A stretch of DNA of 44,980 bases from Pseudomonas sp. UMAB-08. Lineage in GTDB: Bacteria; Pseudomonadota; Gammaproteobacteria; Pseudomonadales; Pseudomonadaceae. Both the position numbers and the translations under genes were made by a program. Location of the stretch: contig NZ_LT607425.1 of assembly GCF_900095225.1 (NCBI RefSeq), forward strand, positions 1-44,980, in the 5' to 3' direction. The notes under the pieces are model-generated. The model was not told the DNA's origin, did no database searches, and saw nothing but the letters and a program-made list of their open reading frames with translations. Shown one piece after another: positions 8,804 to 16,759 of the stretch (its first letter is position 1; each line of letters begins with the position of its first letter).

Positions 8804-9598
8804 TTGCTTAACGAGTCCCGCCGCCGCGCTTATATGACCGCCATGCAGGTGGTCAATTGGCTGCCGCGCACCGAATTGCCCTTTGCCGCACCTTCGCGCC
8901 CGGAATTGCTGGCGCCCTTGCCGCTGCCGGTCGAACAGACCGTTGCTGCGCCTGCGCCCGCTGCTGTTGTTACGCCAGTCGCCGCGCCTGTAGCGCGTCC
9001 GGTTGTCGAACGGCCGAAAATCGAAGTGCCCCGTCCGTCGCTTGCCCGCACCCGAAATGGTGCCGTGGCCGACGCAGAGGTCGCTGCACCTGCGCCAATC
9101 AAGGTCGTTGCCGTTCCTCCTCCACGCTTTGCCTTGCAACTGCTGCGGGCCGGTCGTTGCCTGGTGCTGGTCGAGTTACCCACAGGCGAGGCATTTCAGA
9201 GTCGCGACCCGTCCTATATGTTGCTCAAGGACATGTTGCGTGCCGCCGGGCTGCCTGACAGCCCGCAAATCATCGGCGAGCCGGTGCGTTGGCCATTGTT
9301 GGTCCGTGGTCAATTGGACCAGGGCCCCGCAGCCGCGCGTGATTTCGTGCAGGGATTTGTTCTCGCCCGACTGGAAGATGAGCCCTGTGCGTGCCTGTGG
9401 CTGATCGGCTTGCCTGCGGTACGATTTGCTGGCGAAGCCAGTGCCGAGTCCTACAATCGAGAGTTGCAGATCGACGGTCTGGGCAGTGCCTGGGCGCTGC
9501 CCGGTCTGGAATTATTAATGGATGAGCCGCAGCGCAAGGCCGATGTCTGGCAAGCCATGCGTCGGCTGATGACACGCTGGAAAACGATTGATGACTGA
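8804..9598 (+). CDS. holD: DNA polymerase III psi subunit (HolD), pseudomonad type
   Basis: This is a 264-residue protein at the position of the cryptic pseudomonad psi subunit (P. aeruginosa PA4679), directly before rimI; holD-rimI is also the enterobacterial order. Psi links the clamp loader to chi and SSB. An N-terminal segment with WLPRTELPFAAP is followed by a long Ala/Pro/Val linker (about residues 40-95). A folded C-terminal domain follows, with LQLLRAGRCLVLVELP and a Trp-rich tail. Start: TTG at 8804, because AGGTGG lies 7 nt upstream. ATG 8834 and ATG 8843 have no such site. A DnaA box overlaps this ribosome site. I recognise the family mainly by context, length and the domain pattern. 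Confidence 0.8.
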   Translation: MLNESRRRAYMTAMQVVNWLPRTELPFAAPSRPELLAPLPLPVEQTVAAPAPAAVVTPVAAPVARPVVERPKIEVPRPSLARTRNGAVADAEVAAPAPIKVVAVPPPRFALQLLRAGRCLVLVELPTGEAFQSRDPSYMLLKDMLRAAGLPDSPQIIGEPVRWPLLVRGQLDQGPAAARDFVQGFVLARLEDEPCACLWLIGLPAVRFAGEASAESYNRELQIDGLGSAWALPGLELLMDEPQRKADVWQAMRRLMTRWKTIDD

Positions 9599-9620
9599 CG
9601 TTTCAATAAAGAGCCCCTCA

Positions 9621-10073
9621 ATGAGCGACGCTGTAACTTTCCGCCCGATGACCGAAGCGGACCTGGACGCTGTCCTGAAAATCGAATACGCAGCGTTCAG
9701 CCATCCCTGGACCCGAGGCATCTTTCTCGACGGGCTTAAATCCTACGAAATCTGGCTGATGTTCGAAGGCGCTCAGCAAGTCGGCCACGGCGTGATCAAC
9801 GTCATCATCGACGAAGCGCACCTGCTCAATATCACCGTCAAGCCAGAAAGCCAGGGCCGTGGTCTGGGCTTGCGCTTGCTGGAACACCTGATGTCGAGGG
9901 CTTACCAGATGAACGGCCGCGAATGTTTCCTCGAACTGCGCGCGAGTAACCAGGCGGCGTATCGCCTGTATGAGCGCTACGGCTTTAACGAGGTGGGCCG
10001 CCGTCGGGATTATTATCCAGCGGTCGGCGGGAGCGAAGACGCGCTGGTCATGGCCTGCACCCTGTTTGAATAG
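9621..10073 (+). CDS. rimI: RimI, ribosomal protein bS18 N-alpha-acetyltransferase
   Basis: This GNAT enzyme acetylates the N-terminal alanine of ribosomal protein S18 (and EF-Tu in some bacteria). It has the RimI pattern: AAFSHPWT near the N-terminus, the acetyl-CoA loop ESQGRGLGLRLLEHL, then ECFLELRASNQAAYRLYERYGF. I chose ATG 9621 (150 residues, the usual RimI length) with an AAGAG site just upstream. ATG 9591 overlaps the holD end and would add ten residues not typical of RimI. The gene follows holD by 22 nt, so the two are probably co-transcribed. Confidence 0.93.
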   Translation: MSDAVTFRPMTEADLDAVLKIEYAAFSHPWTRGIFLDGLKSYEIWLMFEGAQQVGHGVINVIIDEAHLLNITVKPESQGRGLGLRLLEHLMSRAYQMNGRECFLELRASNQAAYRLYERYGFNEVGRRRDYYPAVGGSEDALVMACTLFE

Positions 10074-10076
10074 TCG

Positions 10077-10484
10077 TTACTCTGGCTTGCCGTCGAGCGG
10101 ATCGTGGCGAGCCAGTTCAGCTTCATCCAGGCCATCGCCACCCCCGATGTCATCTTCATCGACGACACTCAAATCCCAATCGGCAGGGCGGTTTTCGCCG
10201 GCTTCATCCGCTGAACGAGCGCCATCTTCGTCGATCATATTTTCCGGGTCCAGATCATCGTCGGTGGAGTGGTGATCCGGGGTTGACGCACCGGTCATGC
10301 CCGCTTCACGAACCCGCTTGTCCGGGAACTCATGTTCGAGTTCGTCTTCTGGCACAAGATCACCGATGCGGCCGGTGTCCTCGTCTTCGTCGAAGTGCAA
10401 TTCTTCCATCGAGCCCATACGGTCTTCATTGTCATCGATCGGTTCAGGCTGTGGGGCACCGTAGGGGCGGCGTGATTCAGTCAT
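10077..10484 (-). CDS. Conserved acidic protein, function unknown
   Basis: This is a 135-residue, extremely acidic, probably disordered protein full of D and E runs (for example FDEDEDTGR, DDDLDPENMIDEDG, DEDDIGGGDG). There is no signal peptide, membrane segment or catalytic motif. Pseudomonas genomes carry a similar acidic gene between rimI and the carbonic anhydrase gene; some databases give it a vague kinase/phosphatase name that nothing in the sequence supports. It converges with rimI, with only 3 nt between their stops. A role as DNA mimic or chaperone-like acidic protein is possible but unproven. Confidence 0.75.
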   Translation of the reverse strand: MTESRRPYGAPQPEPIDDNEDRMGSMEELHFDEDEDTGRIGDLVPEDELEHEFPDKRVREAGMTGASTPDHHSTDDDLDPENMIDEDGARSADEAGENRPADWDLSVVDEDDIGGGDGLDEAELARHDPLDGKPE

Positions 10485-10637
10485 GGCAATTCCTCATGTT
10501 TTGGGGCCTTATAAAGATTGACCGGCCGCAACGATGAAGATTCCTTTTGTCTCCTCAGCCAAAGTAGTGGCACATAAGCGTGACCCAGACAGCCGGGCGC
10601 CAGTCAAAGCTGGGCATCATCTTCGAGGCTTCAACGC

Positions 10638-11279
10638 ATGAACGAACTACAAGATCTGATTGATAACAACGAGCGCTGGGCCGACGCGATCAAGGAGAAA
10701 GATCCGGAGTTTTTCGCCAAACTGGCCCGCCAGCAAACGCCGGAATACCTGTGGATCGGTTGCTCAGACGCACGCGTGCCAGCCAACGAGATCGTCGGCA
10801 TGTTGCCGGGCGACCTGTTCGTACACCGCAACGTCGCCAACGTCGTGCTGCACACTGACCTTAATTGCCTGTCGGTGATTCAGTACGCGGTGGACGTGCT
10901 CAAGGTCAAGCATATCCTGGTCACCGGCCACTATGGCTGTGGCGGCGTACGTGCAGCGATGCAGGATCGTCAGCTTGGCTTGATCGATGGCTGGCTGCGT
11001 TCGATCCGCGATTTGTATTACGAAAACCGCGTTCCCTTGGCCCTGCTACCGACTGAGGAAGAGCGTGTTGACCGGCTGTGCGAGCTGAACGTGATCCAGC
11101 AAGTGACCAATGTCGGCCATACCAGCATTGTGCAAAATGCCTGGCATCGGGGGCAGAGCCTGTCGATTCACGGCTGCATCTACGGAATCAAGGATGGTCG
11201 TTGGAAAAGCCTGAATGCGACCATCACTGGCTTCGAGCAGTTGCCGCCGCAATACCGGCTGCGCCCGTTGGGTGAGTGA
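10638..11279 (+). CDS. can: Beta-class carbonic anhydrase
   Basis: This 213-residue enzyme interconverts CO2 and bicarbonate in the cytoplasm. All zinc and catalytic residues of the beta class are visible: Cys42, Asp44 and Arg46 in GCSDARVP, then His98 and Cys101 in TGHYGCGGV, spaced as in E. coli Can. HRNVANVV and GWLRSI are also typical. Length is normal. A clear hairpin terminator lies just after the stop, and the left neighbour is divergent, so it is probably a single-gene unit. Confidence 0.96.
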   Translation: MNELQDLIDNNERWADAIKEKDPEFFAKLARQQTPEYLWIGCSDARVPANEIVGMLPGDLFVHRNVANVVLHTDLNCLSVIQYAVDVLKVKHILVTGHYGCGGVRAAMQDRQLGLIDGWLRSIRDLYYENRVPLALLPTEEERVDRLCELNVIQQVTNVGHTSIVQNAWHRGQSLSIHGCIYGIKDGRWKSLNATITGFEQLPPQYRLRPLGE

Positions 11280-11283
11280 TGGG

Positions 11284-11316
11284 CGAGGCGACTCACTCCT
11301 TGAGTCGCCTCGTTTC
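11284..11316 (+). terminator. Rho-independent terminator of can
   Basis: A perfect 12-bp stem (CGAGGCGACTCA, loop CTCCT, reverse complement) begins 5 nt after the can stop and runs into TTTCT. It ends can and may slow minus-strand transcripts from the diguanylate cyclase gene. Confidence 0.8.
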
Positions 11317-11373
11317 TGCCTTTCTTAACGCGGAGGCTGAACCGCGCCGAGCCAATCGGCGGCTGCGCGTGGG

Positions 11374-12747
11374 TCAGTCGGCGTCGCACTGGCTGGGCTC
11401 AGCCTTCGTACGGAAGTGATTACCGCCATTCCTTTTCGCGAAATACATGGCTTCATCGGCGTGCTTGAGCAACTGTTTCTCTTCTATGCCATGTTCGGGA
11501 TAGAGCGCGATCCCGATGCTCAGCAGAGTGCACAAACCTTGACCTTCCATGTTCAGCGGGTCACTAAGCTCGCGATGGATTTTTTCAGCCACCCGCAAGG
11601 CGTCTTCCGGTAACTGGATGTTGTGCAGCAGCACCAGAAACTCGTCACCGCCGATGCGCGCAACCGTATCGGTTTCGCGCACACATTGTTTGAGGCGCTG
11701 CGCCACTTCTTGCAGCAACCGGTCGCCTGCCGCATGGCCGAGGGTGTCGTTGACCTGTTTGAACTTGTCCAGATCGAGGTAGAGCAGGGCGAACTGGCCT
11801 TGTTCGCGCCGGGCCATCGCGAGTGCAGTCTGCAGCCGATCCTGGAACAGTCCGCGATTGGGTAACTGGGTCAGTTGGTCATATTGCGCCATGTATTGCA
11901 GTCGAGCGTGCAGTTGTTTGCGCTCAATGGCAGCGGCGACTTGGGTGGAGACGAACTGCAACAGCTCTTGATCCTTCACGGTATAGCGTGTGCCGCCGGA
12001 GTAACTCTTGACCACCAAAGCACCGATGGTGCCCCGGTTCGAGTGCAACGGTACGCCCAGCCAGCACAGCGAATCGGTGTCGAACTCTGCGCGTAAATAT
12101 TCCGGGAAGGTGGTCAGTGTCTCGGGGGTCAATAGCAGCGGGAGCCCTGTGCGGATCACCTCTGCGCTCAAAGAGTCGGTGACTGTCCTTGGAGCGGGTG
12201 CCTGGTCCTGCTCATCCACGTGGTAGGCAAAGCTCAGTTGGTCATTTTTTTCGTCATACAGCGTCACGGAAAAATTCAGCGCGGGCAGCAGTTCGCCAAT
12301 GATCTGATGAATGCGATGAAACAGGGCGGGCAAATCCTCGGCCGCGTGGGCAGCTTCAGAAATGGAGTACAGCGCGGCTTGCACCAGCTCTGACTGTTTG
12401 CGCTCCGTGATATCACGTGCAACCCCTACCCGTAGTTGATCGACTTCCGACCAGCGGGCCGACCACATGATGTGCACGATTTGTCCGTCTTTGCGCACAT
12501 AACGATTTTCGAAATGGGGTTTAGGCTGCCCGCCGATGATTTCGCTGGCGGCGTGCAGCGTCCGAGCTCGATCTTCTGGCAGCACCATGTCCATCATGAC
12601 CCGGCCGATCATTTCCTCGGGCGTGTAGCCGAAAATGCGTTCACACGCAGCGCTCACAAACACAAAGCGACCCTGAGGGTCCACCACGCAGACAGCGTCG
12701 AGCATCAGGTCAACAAAGTTGCTCAACTGTGCGTAGGGGTTTTCCAT
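11374..12747 (-). CDS. Diguanylate cyclase with PAS and GAF sensor domains
   Basis: This is a cytoplasmic c-di-GMP synthase of 457 residues with no membrane segment. A PAS domain (about residues 5-115, with FVSAACERIFGY and ending at VARDITERKQ) is followed by a GAF domain (about 125-275). A GGDEF domain (about 300-450) completes it. The active-site motif is intact (RIGGDEF). The inhibitory I-site RETD lies exactly five residues before GGDEF, so product inhibition is expected. No EAL domain follows. I chose ATG 12747 (MENPYAQ); ATG 12795 would add 16 residues but has no better ribosome site. The input signal is unknown. Confidence 0.93.
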   Translation of the reverse strand: MENPYAQLSNFVDLMLDAVCVVDPQGRFVFVSAACERIFGYTPEEMIGRVMMDMVLPEDRARTLHAASEIIGGQPKPHFENRYVRKDGQIVHIMWSARWSEVDQLRVGVARDITERKQSELVQAALYSISEAAHAAEDLPALFHRIHQIIGELLPALNFSVTLYDEKNDQLSFAYHVDEQDQAPAPRTVTDSLSAEVIRTGLPLLLTPETLTTFPEYLRAEFDTDSLCWLGVPLHSNRGTIGALVVKSYSGGTRYTVKDQELLQFVSTQVAAAIERKQLHARLQYMAQYDQLTQLPNRGLFQDRLQTALAMARREQGQFALLYLDLDKFKQVNDTLGHAAGDRLLQEVAQRLKQCVRETDTVARIGGDEFLVLLHNIQLPEDALRVAEKIHRELSDPLNMEGQGLCTLLSIGIALYPEHGIEEKQLLKHADEAMYFAKRNGGNHFRTKAEPSQCDAD

Positions 12748-12870
12748 AAGGAAGCGCTTGCCTGGAAAAATTAATGGTCGATGACCGACAATCATACCGA
12801 TAGGCTGCTACAGATAGTGGCCAAAGCATAGCGTGATTTCAATTCAATGGGATGAACCCGATTATCAGCA

Positions 12871-13010
12871 CGTCACGCTACCGATGATGGCGTGACGGCA
12901 GGAGGCTGACTCGAAGGTTTCGAGACGCTGGCCCTCCGGGTGATTGGAGGGTCTGAAGCGATCAAATGAGAGCAGATAGCACGTCACTTTGAAACTACCG
13001 TGCTATCTGC
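12871..13010. repeat. Cluster of hairpins downstream of the GNAT gene
   Basis: Three inverted repeats occur in 140 bp. They are CGTCACGC/GCGTGACG (12871-12897), CCCTCC/GGAGGG (12932-12951) and a perfect 12-bp pair GCAGATAGCACG/CGTGCTATCTGC with a 15-nt loop (12972-13010). The last lies 10 nt after the GNAT stop on the minus strand and may end that transcript, though no T run follows. No gene lies between 12748 and 13020. Confidence 0.55.
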
Positions 13011-13020
13011 GAGGGCGGTG

Positions 13021-13590
13021 TTACTTCAATGCAAGTTTGTAAATGACTTGAGTCGCGTCCATCGGATCGCGGTGGCATTCAAAGCCTAACTGTTTAGTCA
13101 GCTGATGCATGTGAGTGTTGCTTGTCGAATCGATCGAAACCATCTGCGCAAAACCGTTACGCCGTGCGGCGTCGATCAAATGCCGCATGAGTAACGTCCC
13201 CATGCCCAGGTTTTGCCAGTCATCGGCAATCACGACCGCGCATTCGCATTGCCCTTCCTCTTCCAGCGCGGCATACCGACTCACGCCGATTTCGATCAAC
13301 TCGCCGTCTTTATGGGCCAACGCGACGTAAGCCATTCGCTTTTTGTTATCAACGTCCATCAGTTGATCGAGCAGGGCAATGCTGGGTTCATTCATTGAAC
13401 CGAGAAAGCGAAAGTGCCGCGACTCTGGGGAGAGTTTTTTGATGAAGTTAAACTCGCGGTCCCTGTCGTGAGGTGCCAAAGGCCTGATCAGGATGTGGGT
13501 CCCGTTGCTCAGCAAATCGATCCAGTGTTCACCGTTGACGCTTGGAAACGCGGCGCTGCCGCTGACATTGCTTGTTGGACTTATGGTCAT
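13021..13590 (-). CDS. GNAT-family N-acetyltransferase
   Basis: This is a 189-residue single-domain acetyltransferase. The acetyl-CoA loop is visible as DDWQNLGMGTLLMRHLIDAARRNG (motif Q-x-x-G-M-G). The N-terminal half (IRPLAPHDRDREFNFIKKLSPESRHFRFLG) is of the type found in the acetyltransferase domain of PatZ/Pka-like protein acetyltransferases, here without the large CoA-ligase-like part. The substrate could be a protein lysine or a small amine and cannot be read from sequence. The gene stands alone, flanked by hairpins downstream. Confidence 0.85.
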   Translation of the reverse strand: MTISPTSNVSGSAAFPSVNGEHWIDLLSNGTHILIRPLAPHDRDREFNFIKKLSPESRHFRFLGSMNEPSIALLDQLMDVDNKKRMAYVALAHKDGELIEIGVSRYAALEEEGQCECAVVIADDWQNLGMGTLLMRHLIDAARRNGFAQMVSIDSTSNTHMHQLTKQLGFECHRDPMDATQVIYKLALK

Positions 13591-13744
13591 GTTGATGCTT
13601 CCGTCGCAAGAAATGGGAGGGACTCTAAGCGTGGAACTTTGAACCTCTTGTACGCCTCGGAAGGTATTGCCAACTGATCTAGATCAAAAGTCCATGCCGA
13701 GGAAGATCCCGGCTGACAAGCGGTGAGCGGATATTTGGGGAGCC

Positions 13745-13766
13745 GTGCCTGCTTGCGTGCAGGCAC
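13745..13766. terminator. Hairpin after rcnA
   Basis: GTGCCTGC, a 6-nt loop and GCAGGCAC form a perfect 8-bp stem shortly downstream of the rcnA stop on the minus strand. No T run follows on that strand, so it may be a weak terminator or a 3'-end stabiliser. Confidence 0.45.
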
Positions 13767-13784
13767 ACGTCAGTCTTTCGCTGA

Positions 13785-14918
13785 TTATTGCCCGCTCAGG
13801 CCGAGCCAGCCATGTATGCCCACATACAGCCCGACACCGATGATCAAGAGGCTTGAGAGGTAAGGTGCGCGGCGCGCCACTGCGCCCAGCCACGGCCAGC
13901 GATTGGACGCCTGCTTTGCACCCACGGCCGCAGCGACACCGACGCTGACCAGGGTGATCGCTAAGCCGATGCTGAAGCACAGAACGAGTACGCCGCCTAA
14001 AGCGACCTCTTTAACCTGTAGGCACAGCAACAAAACGGTAATGGCCGCCGGGCAAGGGATCAGGCCGCCGGTCAAACCGAACAGGATGATCTGGCGTGTG
14101 GTGACTTCGCGGTGGGTGAAGCGTTTGCGAATGTCATTGGCGTGCGCCCGTTCATGGGCATCCTGATAGCCGTCTATCGATAACTCCAGCCCTTCCAGCT
14201 CGGCGTGAACGTGGTCGTGATCATGCTCATGGAAGTCCAGATCATAATCATGAGTGTGACGGGCATGCCCCAGACTCAAGCGCGCGTTGAACTGATGAGG
14301 CTCGGGGATTTCGGCCACTGACTCCAGATAGTCGCCGCGATCGACGAATGCGAACTGTTGGGTCAGTCCGTCTGGACGCGTCGTCGACACGCTGACCTCG
14401 GCAGCAGGCCATGCATGCCCGCTCAACGGTTTCAGCCGCCAGCGTGGCGGTGTGCCTTCCTCAAAAATCGACAGCTCGATGTGCCCATGGCCGGTATCGA
14501 TGCGACGAGTTTCATCATGATGATCATGCTCACCATGGTGGTGATCGCCATCTTGCTCGAACTTGAACATCTGTTCGCCACGCCATGTGCGCCAGAGCAT
14601 CCACAGCGCAATCGCGATGATCAGCCCTGATGAGACCAGCTGAAAGTACGGTTCAGTGGTTTGCGCATCCAGCCCTTTGCCCAGGTACATACCGCCAATA
14701 GCAACCAACCACACCACTGCGGTGTGCGAAACCGTCGCTGCCAGGCCCAGCAAAATCGCCTGTTTGACGGAGCCTCGAACGGCCACGATAAAAGCGGCCA
14801 TCATGGTTTTCGAATGCCCTGGCTCCAGGCCGTGCAAGGCCCCCAGCAAAATGGCACTCGGGAAATATAGCCAGGCGTGAGTTCCGCCCTGTTGCAGCAG
14901 TTCAGCAAAATTTGGCAT
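13785..14918 (-). CDS. rcnA: Nickel/cobalt efflux protein of the RcnA type
   Basis: This is a 377-residue membrane exporter for Ni2+ and Co2+. It starts with the RcnA-type segment around LLGALHGLEPGHSKTMMAAF. The long cytoplasmic loop is rich in metal-binding residues: DGDHHHGEHDHHDE, then a second cluster HARHTHDYD...HEHDHDHVHAE. The second half has GLIPCPAAITVLLL, the NiCoT/RcnA signature. I chose ATG 14918 because a longer reading would overlap the regulator gene, which ends 7 nt upstream. It is co-transcribed with that regulator and should be induced when the repressor binds metal. Confidence 0.92.
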   Translation of the reverse strand: MPNFAELLQQGGTHAWLYFPSAILLGALHGLEPGHSKTMMAAFIVAVRGSVKQAILLGLAATVSHTAVVWLVAIGGMYLGKGLDAQTTEPYFQLVSSGLIIAIALWMLWRTWRGEQMFKFEQDGDHHHGEHDHHDETRRIDTGHGHIELSIFEEGTPPRWRLKPLSGHAWPAAEVSVSTTRPDGLTQQFAFVDRGDYLESVAEIPEPHQFNARLSLGHARHTHDYDLDFHEHDHDHVHAELEGLELSIDGYQDAHERAHANDIRKRFTHREVTTRQIILFGLTGGLIPCPAAITVLLLCLQVKEVALGGVLVLCFSIGLAITLVSVGVAAAVGAKQASNRWPWLGAVARRAPYLSSLLIIGVGLYVGIHGWLGLSGQ

Positions 14919-14925
14919 GACAGGC

Positions 14926-15231
14926 CTACAGGTACTTGGTGATTTGCTTGAACTCTTCCAGTGGCGCGCGGGCCCCATTGGCAAGTGCGTCCACGGTGTG
15001 TTCCAGGCAGTGATCGATGTGATCCTGAATAAGCGTTCGCTTGGCCTGACAAACCGCTTTCTCAACGGCGTGCAACTGCTGGGCGATATCCACGCAGGCC
15101 CGCTGATCTTCGATCATGGTGATGATGCTGCGCAGATGACCCTCGGCCTTTTTGAGCCGCTTAACAATCGCATCATGAGTCTGGTGCGTGTGAGGGTGAG
15201 GGTGCGTGTGAGGATGTGAATCGTCGCTCAT
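14926..15231 (-). CDS. rcnR: CsoR/RcnR-family metal-responsive repressor with His-rich N-terminus
   Basis: This is a 101-residue all-helical repressor of the CsoR/RcnR/FrmR family. It has the family pattern VKRLKKAEGHLRSI, then ACVDIAQQLHAVEKAV with the helix-2 Cys and His, then DHIDHCLE. It should bind a G/C-tract operator and let go on Ni or Co binding. An added N-terminal stretch holds seven histidines within 15 residues (SHPHTHPHPHTHQTH), which E. coli RcnR lacks; it probably assists metal sensing or delivery. It is first gene of the rcnR-rcnA operon, and a palindromic operator lies 36 bp upstream of its start. Confidence 0.92.
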   Translation of the reverse strand: MSDDSHPHTHPHPHTHQTHDAIVKRLKKAEGHLRSIITMIEDQRACVDIAQQLHAVEKAVCQAKRTLIQDHIDHCLEHTVDALANGARAPLEEFKQITKYL

Positions 15232-15266
15232 GGCGATGGGCGTCCTGGTTCAGAGTGTCGGCATAG

Positions 15267-15285
15267 TATCCCCCCGGGGGGGATA
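15267..15285. promoter_or_regulatory. Operator for the CsoR/RcnR-type repressor
   Basis: The near-perfect palindrome TAT, six C, seven G, ATA lies 36 bp before rcnR on the minus strand. A G/C tract flanked by A/T is what CsoR/RcnR-family repressors bind. It almost certainly gives metal-controlled self-regulation of rcnR-rcnA. Confidence 0.8.
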
Positions 15286-15363
15286 AAGTAAGCCTGCCGA
15301 TAAACCCTGAAAATGCGAGGACGCTGTGTAAGCGGTGAATCGGTGTTCTGATGAAGAACCGAA

Positions 15364-16212
15364 TCAGGTAAGGCTTGAGTCCGTATTTTTAAGCGGGAGA
15401 GACTTCTTGTTGGGGCGACCTGATCGTCGAACCAGCGCCGTGATAATGATCAGCGTCGCCAGATACGTCAGCACCTGAATCCCCGAAGGTTGGGCGCTAT
15501 AACCGATGAGGGTGTGCAGCATTTTGCCAACGATGCTGCTTTCTTTCAGCAGCCAAGAGCTGTCCCACAGTGTTTCACCCAGCGCAGGCAACCAGTTGGC
15601 GCTGACCAGAAAGGCTACTCCCTGACTCGCCATGCCCGCCGCCAACAGGATAATCATCCCGTTTGTCACCTTGAACAGATGACGCATCGCGACGCGTAGC
15701 AAGCCGAAGTAGAGCGCAATACCCATTGCCACACCGCTGGCGATGCCCAGCAATCCGCCCATTAGCATTTGCCAGGTCTGGTTTGGGTCGCTGGCCGCGA
15801 TCCCGTACAAAAACAGTACGGCTTCGGACCCTTCGCGCAGCACAGCGACAGCCACGACGATGGCCATCCCGCTTAATGCGCGGTCTCCACTGCTCACGGC
15901 TTCACCAACCTCGGTGAGCTGCACCGCCATTTCGCGCCCGTGCTTGCTCATCCAGATGCTGTGCCAGGCCAACATCAGCGCCGCGATAAACATGACGCCC
16001 GCGTTAAACAGTTCTTGCCCGGCACCGGAGGCCCAAGCGCTGATGGCGTCCGCAAAGACCGCCACAAGGCTTGCGCCCAGAATGCCGCCCACAACGCCCC
16101 ACGCCACCCAATAACCTCTGCGGTACACACCTTTGGTGGCGGCGAGGATGATGGACACCACAAGCGCAGCTTCGAGGATTTCCCTGAAAACAATGAGCGC
16201 TGTCGATAGCAT
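15364..16212 (-). CDS. efeU: FTR1-family high-affinity iron permease
   Basis: This 282-residue protein, with about seven membrane segments, has both iron-binding REXXE motifs of the FTR1/EfeU family: REILE at residues 10-14 and REGSE at 126-130. It carries iron across the inner membrane, usually as Fe3+ after oxidation of Fe2+. It lies 21 nt after a gene for a periplasmic cupredoxin, which probably presents or oxidises the iron. No EfeB peroxidase is present, so this is a reduced Efe-like system. I did not find a clear Fur box upstream by eye. Confidence 0.9.
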   Translation of the reverse strand: MLSTALIVFREILEAALVVSIILAATKGVYRRGYWVAWGVVGGILGASLVAVFADAISAWASGAGQELFNAGVMFIAALMLAWHSIWMSKHGREMAVQLTEVGEAVSSGDRALSGMAIVVAVAVLREGSEAVLFLYGIAASDPNQTWQMLMGGLLGIASGVAMGIALYFGLLRVAMRHLFKVTNGMIILLAAGMASQGVAFLVSANWLPALGETLWDSSWLLKESSIVGKMLHTLIGYSAQPSGIQVLTYLATLIIITALVRRSGRPNKKSLPLKNTDSSLT

Positions 16213-16233
16213 GGGGTTTACTCCGAAAGTGGG

Positions 16234-16587
16234 TTATTTAACGATCAACCGAGCTTTCGAAATGCTTTCTTTGTATTCGTCATGAAACTCATAAGTGCCG
16301 GCTTTCAATGGGCCAATGAAAAAGCTCACGGTTTTGCCTCCGGTCACCAACTTGCCACCTTTGAAGTCATCGCTCATAAATTCGGCGGTGGTTTGATCAC
16401 GGTTTTCAAGGGTGACCTTGACCTTCGTGTCGGCAGGGATTTCCAACGGATTCGGTGTAAACAGATGGTCTTTGATGACCAGTGAAACCTCGGCCTCAGC
16501 GGCAAGTGCGGGCTGTGCCATGGAAATAAAAGCGAGGGCGGCGGCAGCGCTGACAGTTTTGACCAGACTGGAAATACGAAGTTGCAT
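16234..16587 (-). CDS. Periplasmic cupredoxin-domain protein of an FTR1 iron-uptake pair
   Basis: This is a 117-residue protein with a signal peptide (cut probably after PALA-A, about residue 29) and one cupredoxin fold. The second half is like the N-terminal cupredoxin domain of EfeO: TLENRDQTTAEFMSDDF, then GGKTVSFFIGPLKAGTYEFHDEY. There is no Cys in the mature protein, so it cannot hold a classic blue-copper centre. EfeO-type domains also lack it and are thought to bind Fe or Cu with acidic, Met or His residues. It is first in a two-gene operon with the FTR1 permease. Confidence 0.85.
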   Translation of the reverse strand: MQLRISSLVKTVSAAAALAFISMAQPALAAEAEVSLVIKDHLFTPNPLEIPADTKVKVTLENRDQTTAEFMSDDFKGGKLVTGGKTVSFFIGPLKAGTYEFHDEYKESISKARLIVK

Positions 16588-16759
16588 GCGTTTGATTCCG
16601 TTTAATCATTGGATCTCGGCAATATGACGTCACATTTGTCAAAAATACGTTCAGATCGCGTGAAAAAAATCTTAAAAATGGGCGGTTCGTCTTTGCTGCA
16701 GCGCTCTCCAATCAAGGGGGCTGCAGCGCTGACACATTGAGGGCTTCGTTTCAGAGCGA

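Noticed and set aside
13684..13980. 98-residue minus-strand frame
   Set aside because: It lies in another frame of the rcnA 3' end.
16600..16660. Fur box before the cupredoxin-FTR1 operon
   Set aside because: No convincing GATAATGATAATCATTATC-like match; only a short TGACGTCA palindrome.
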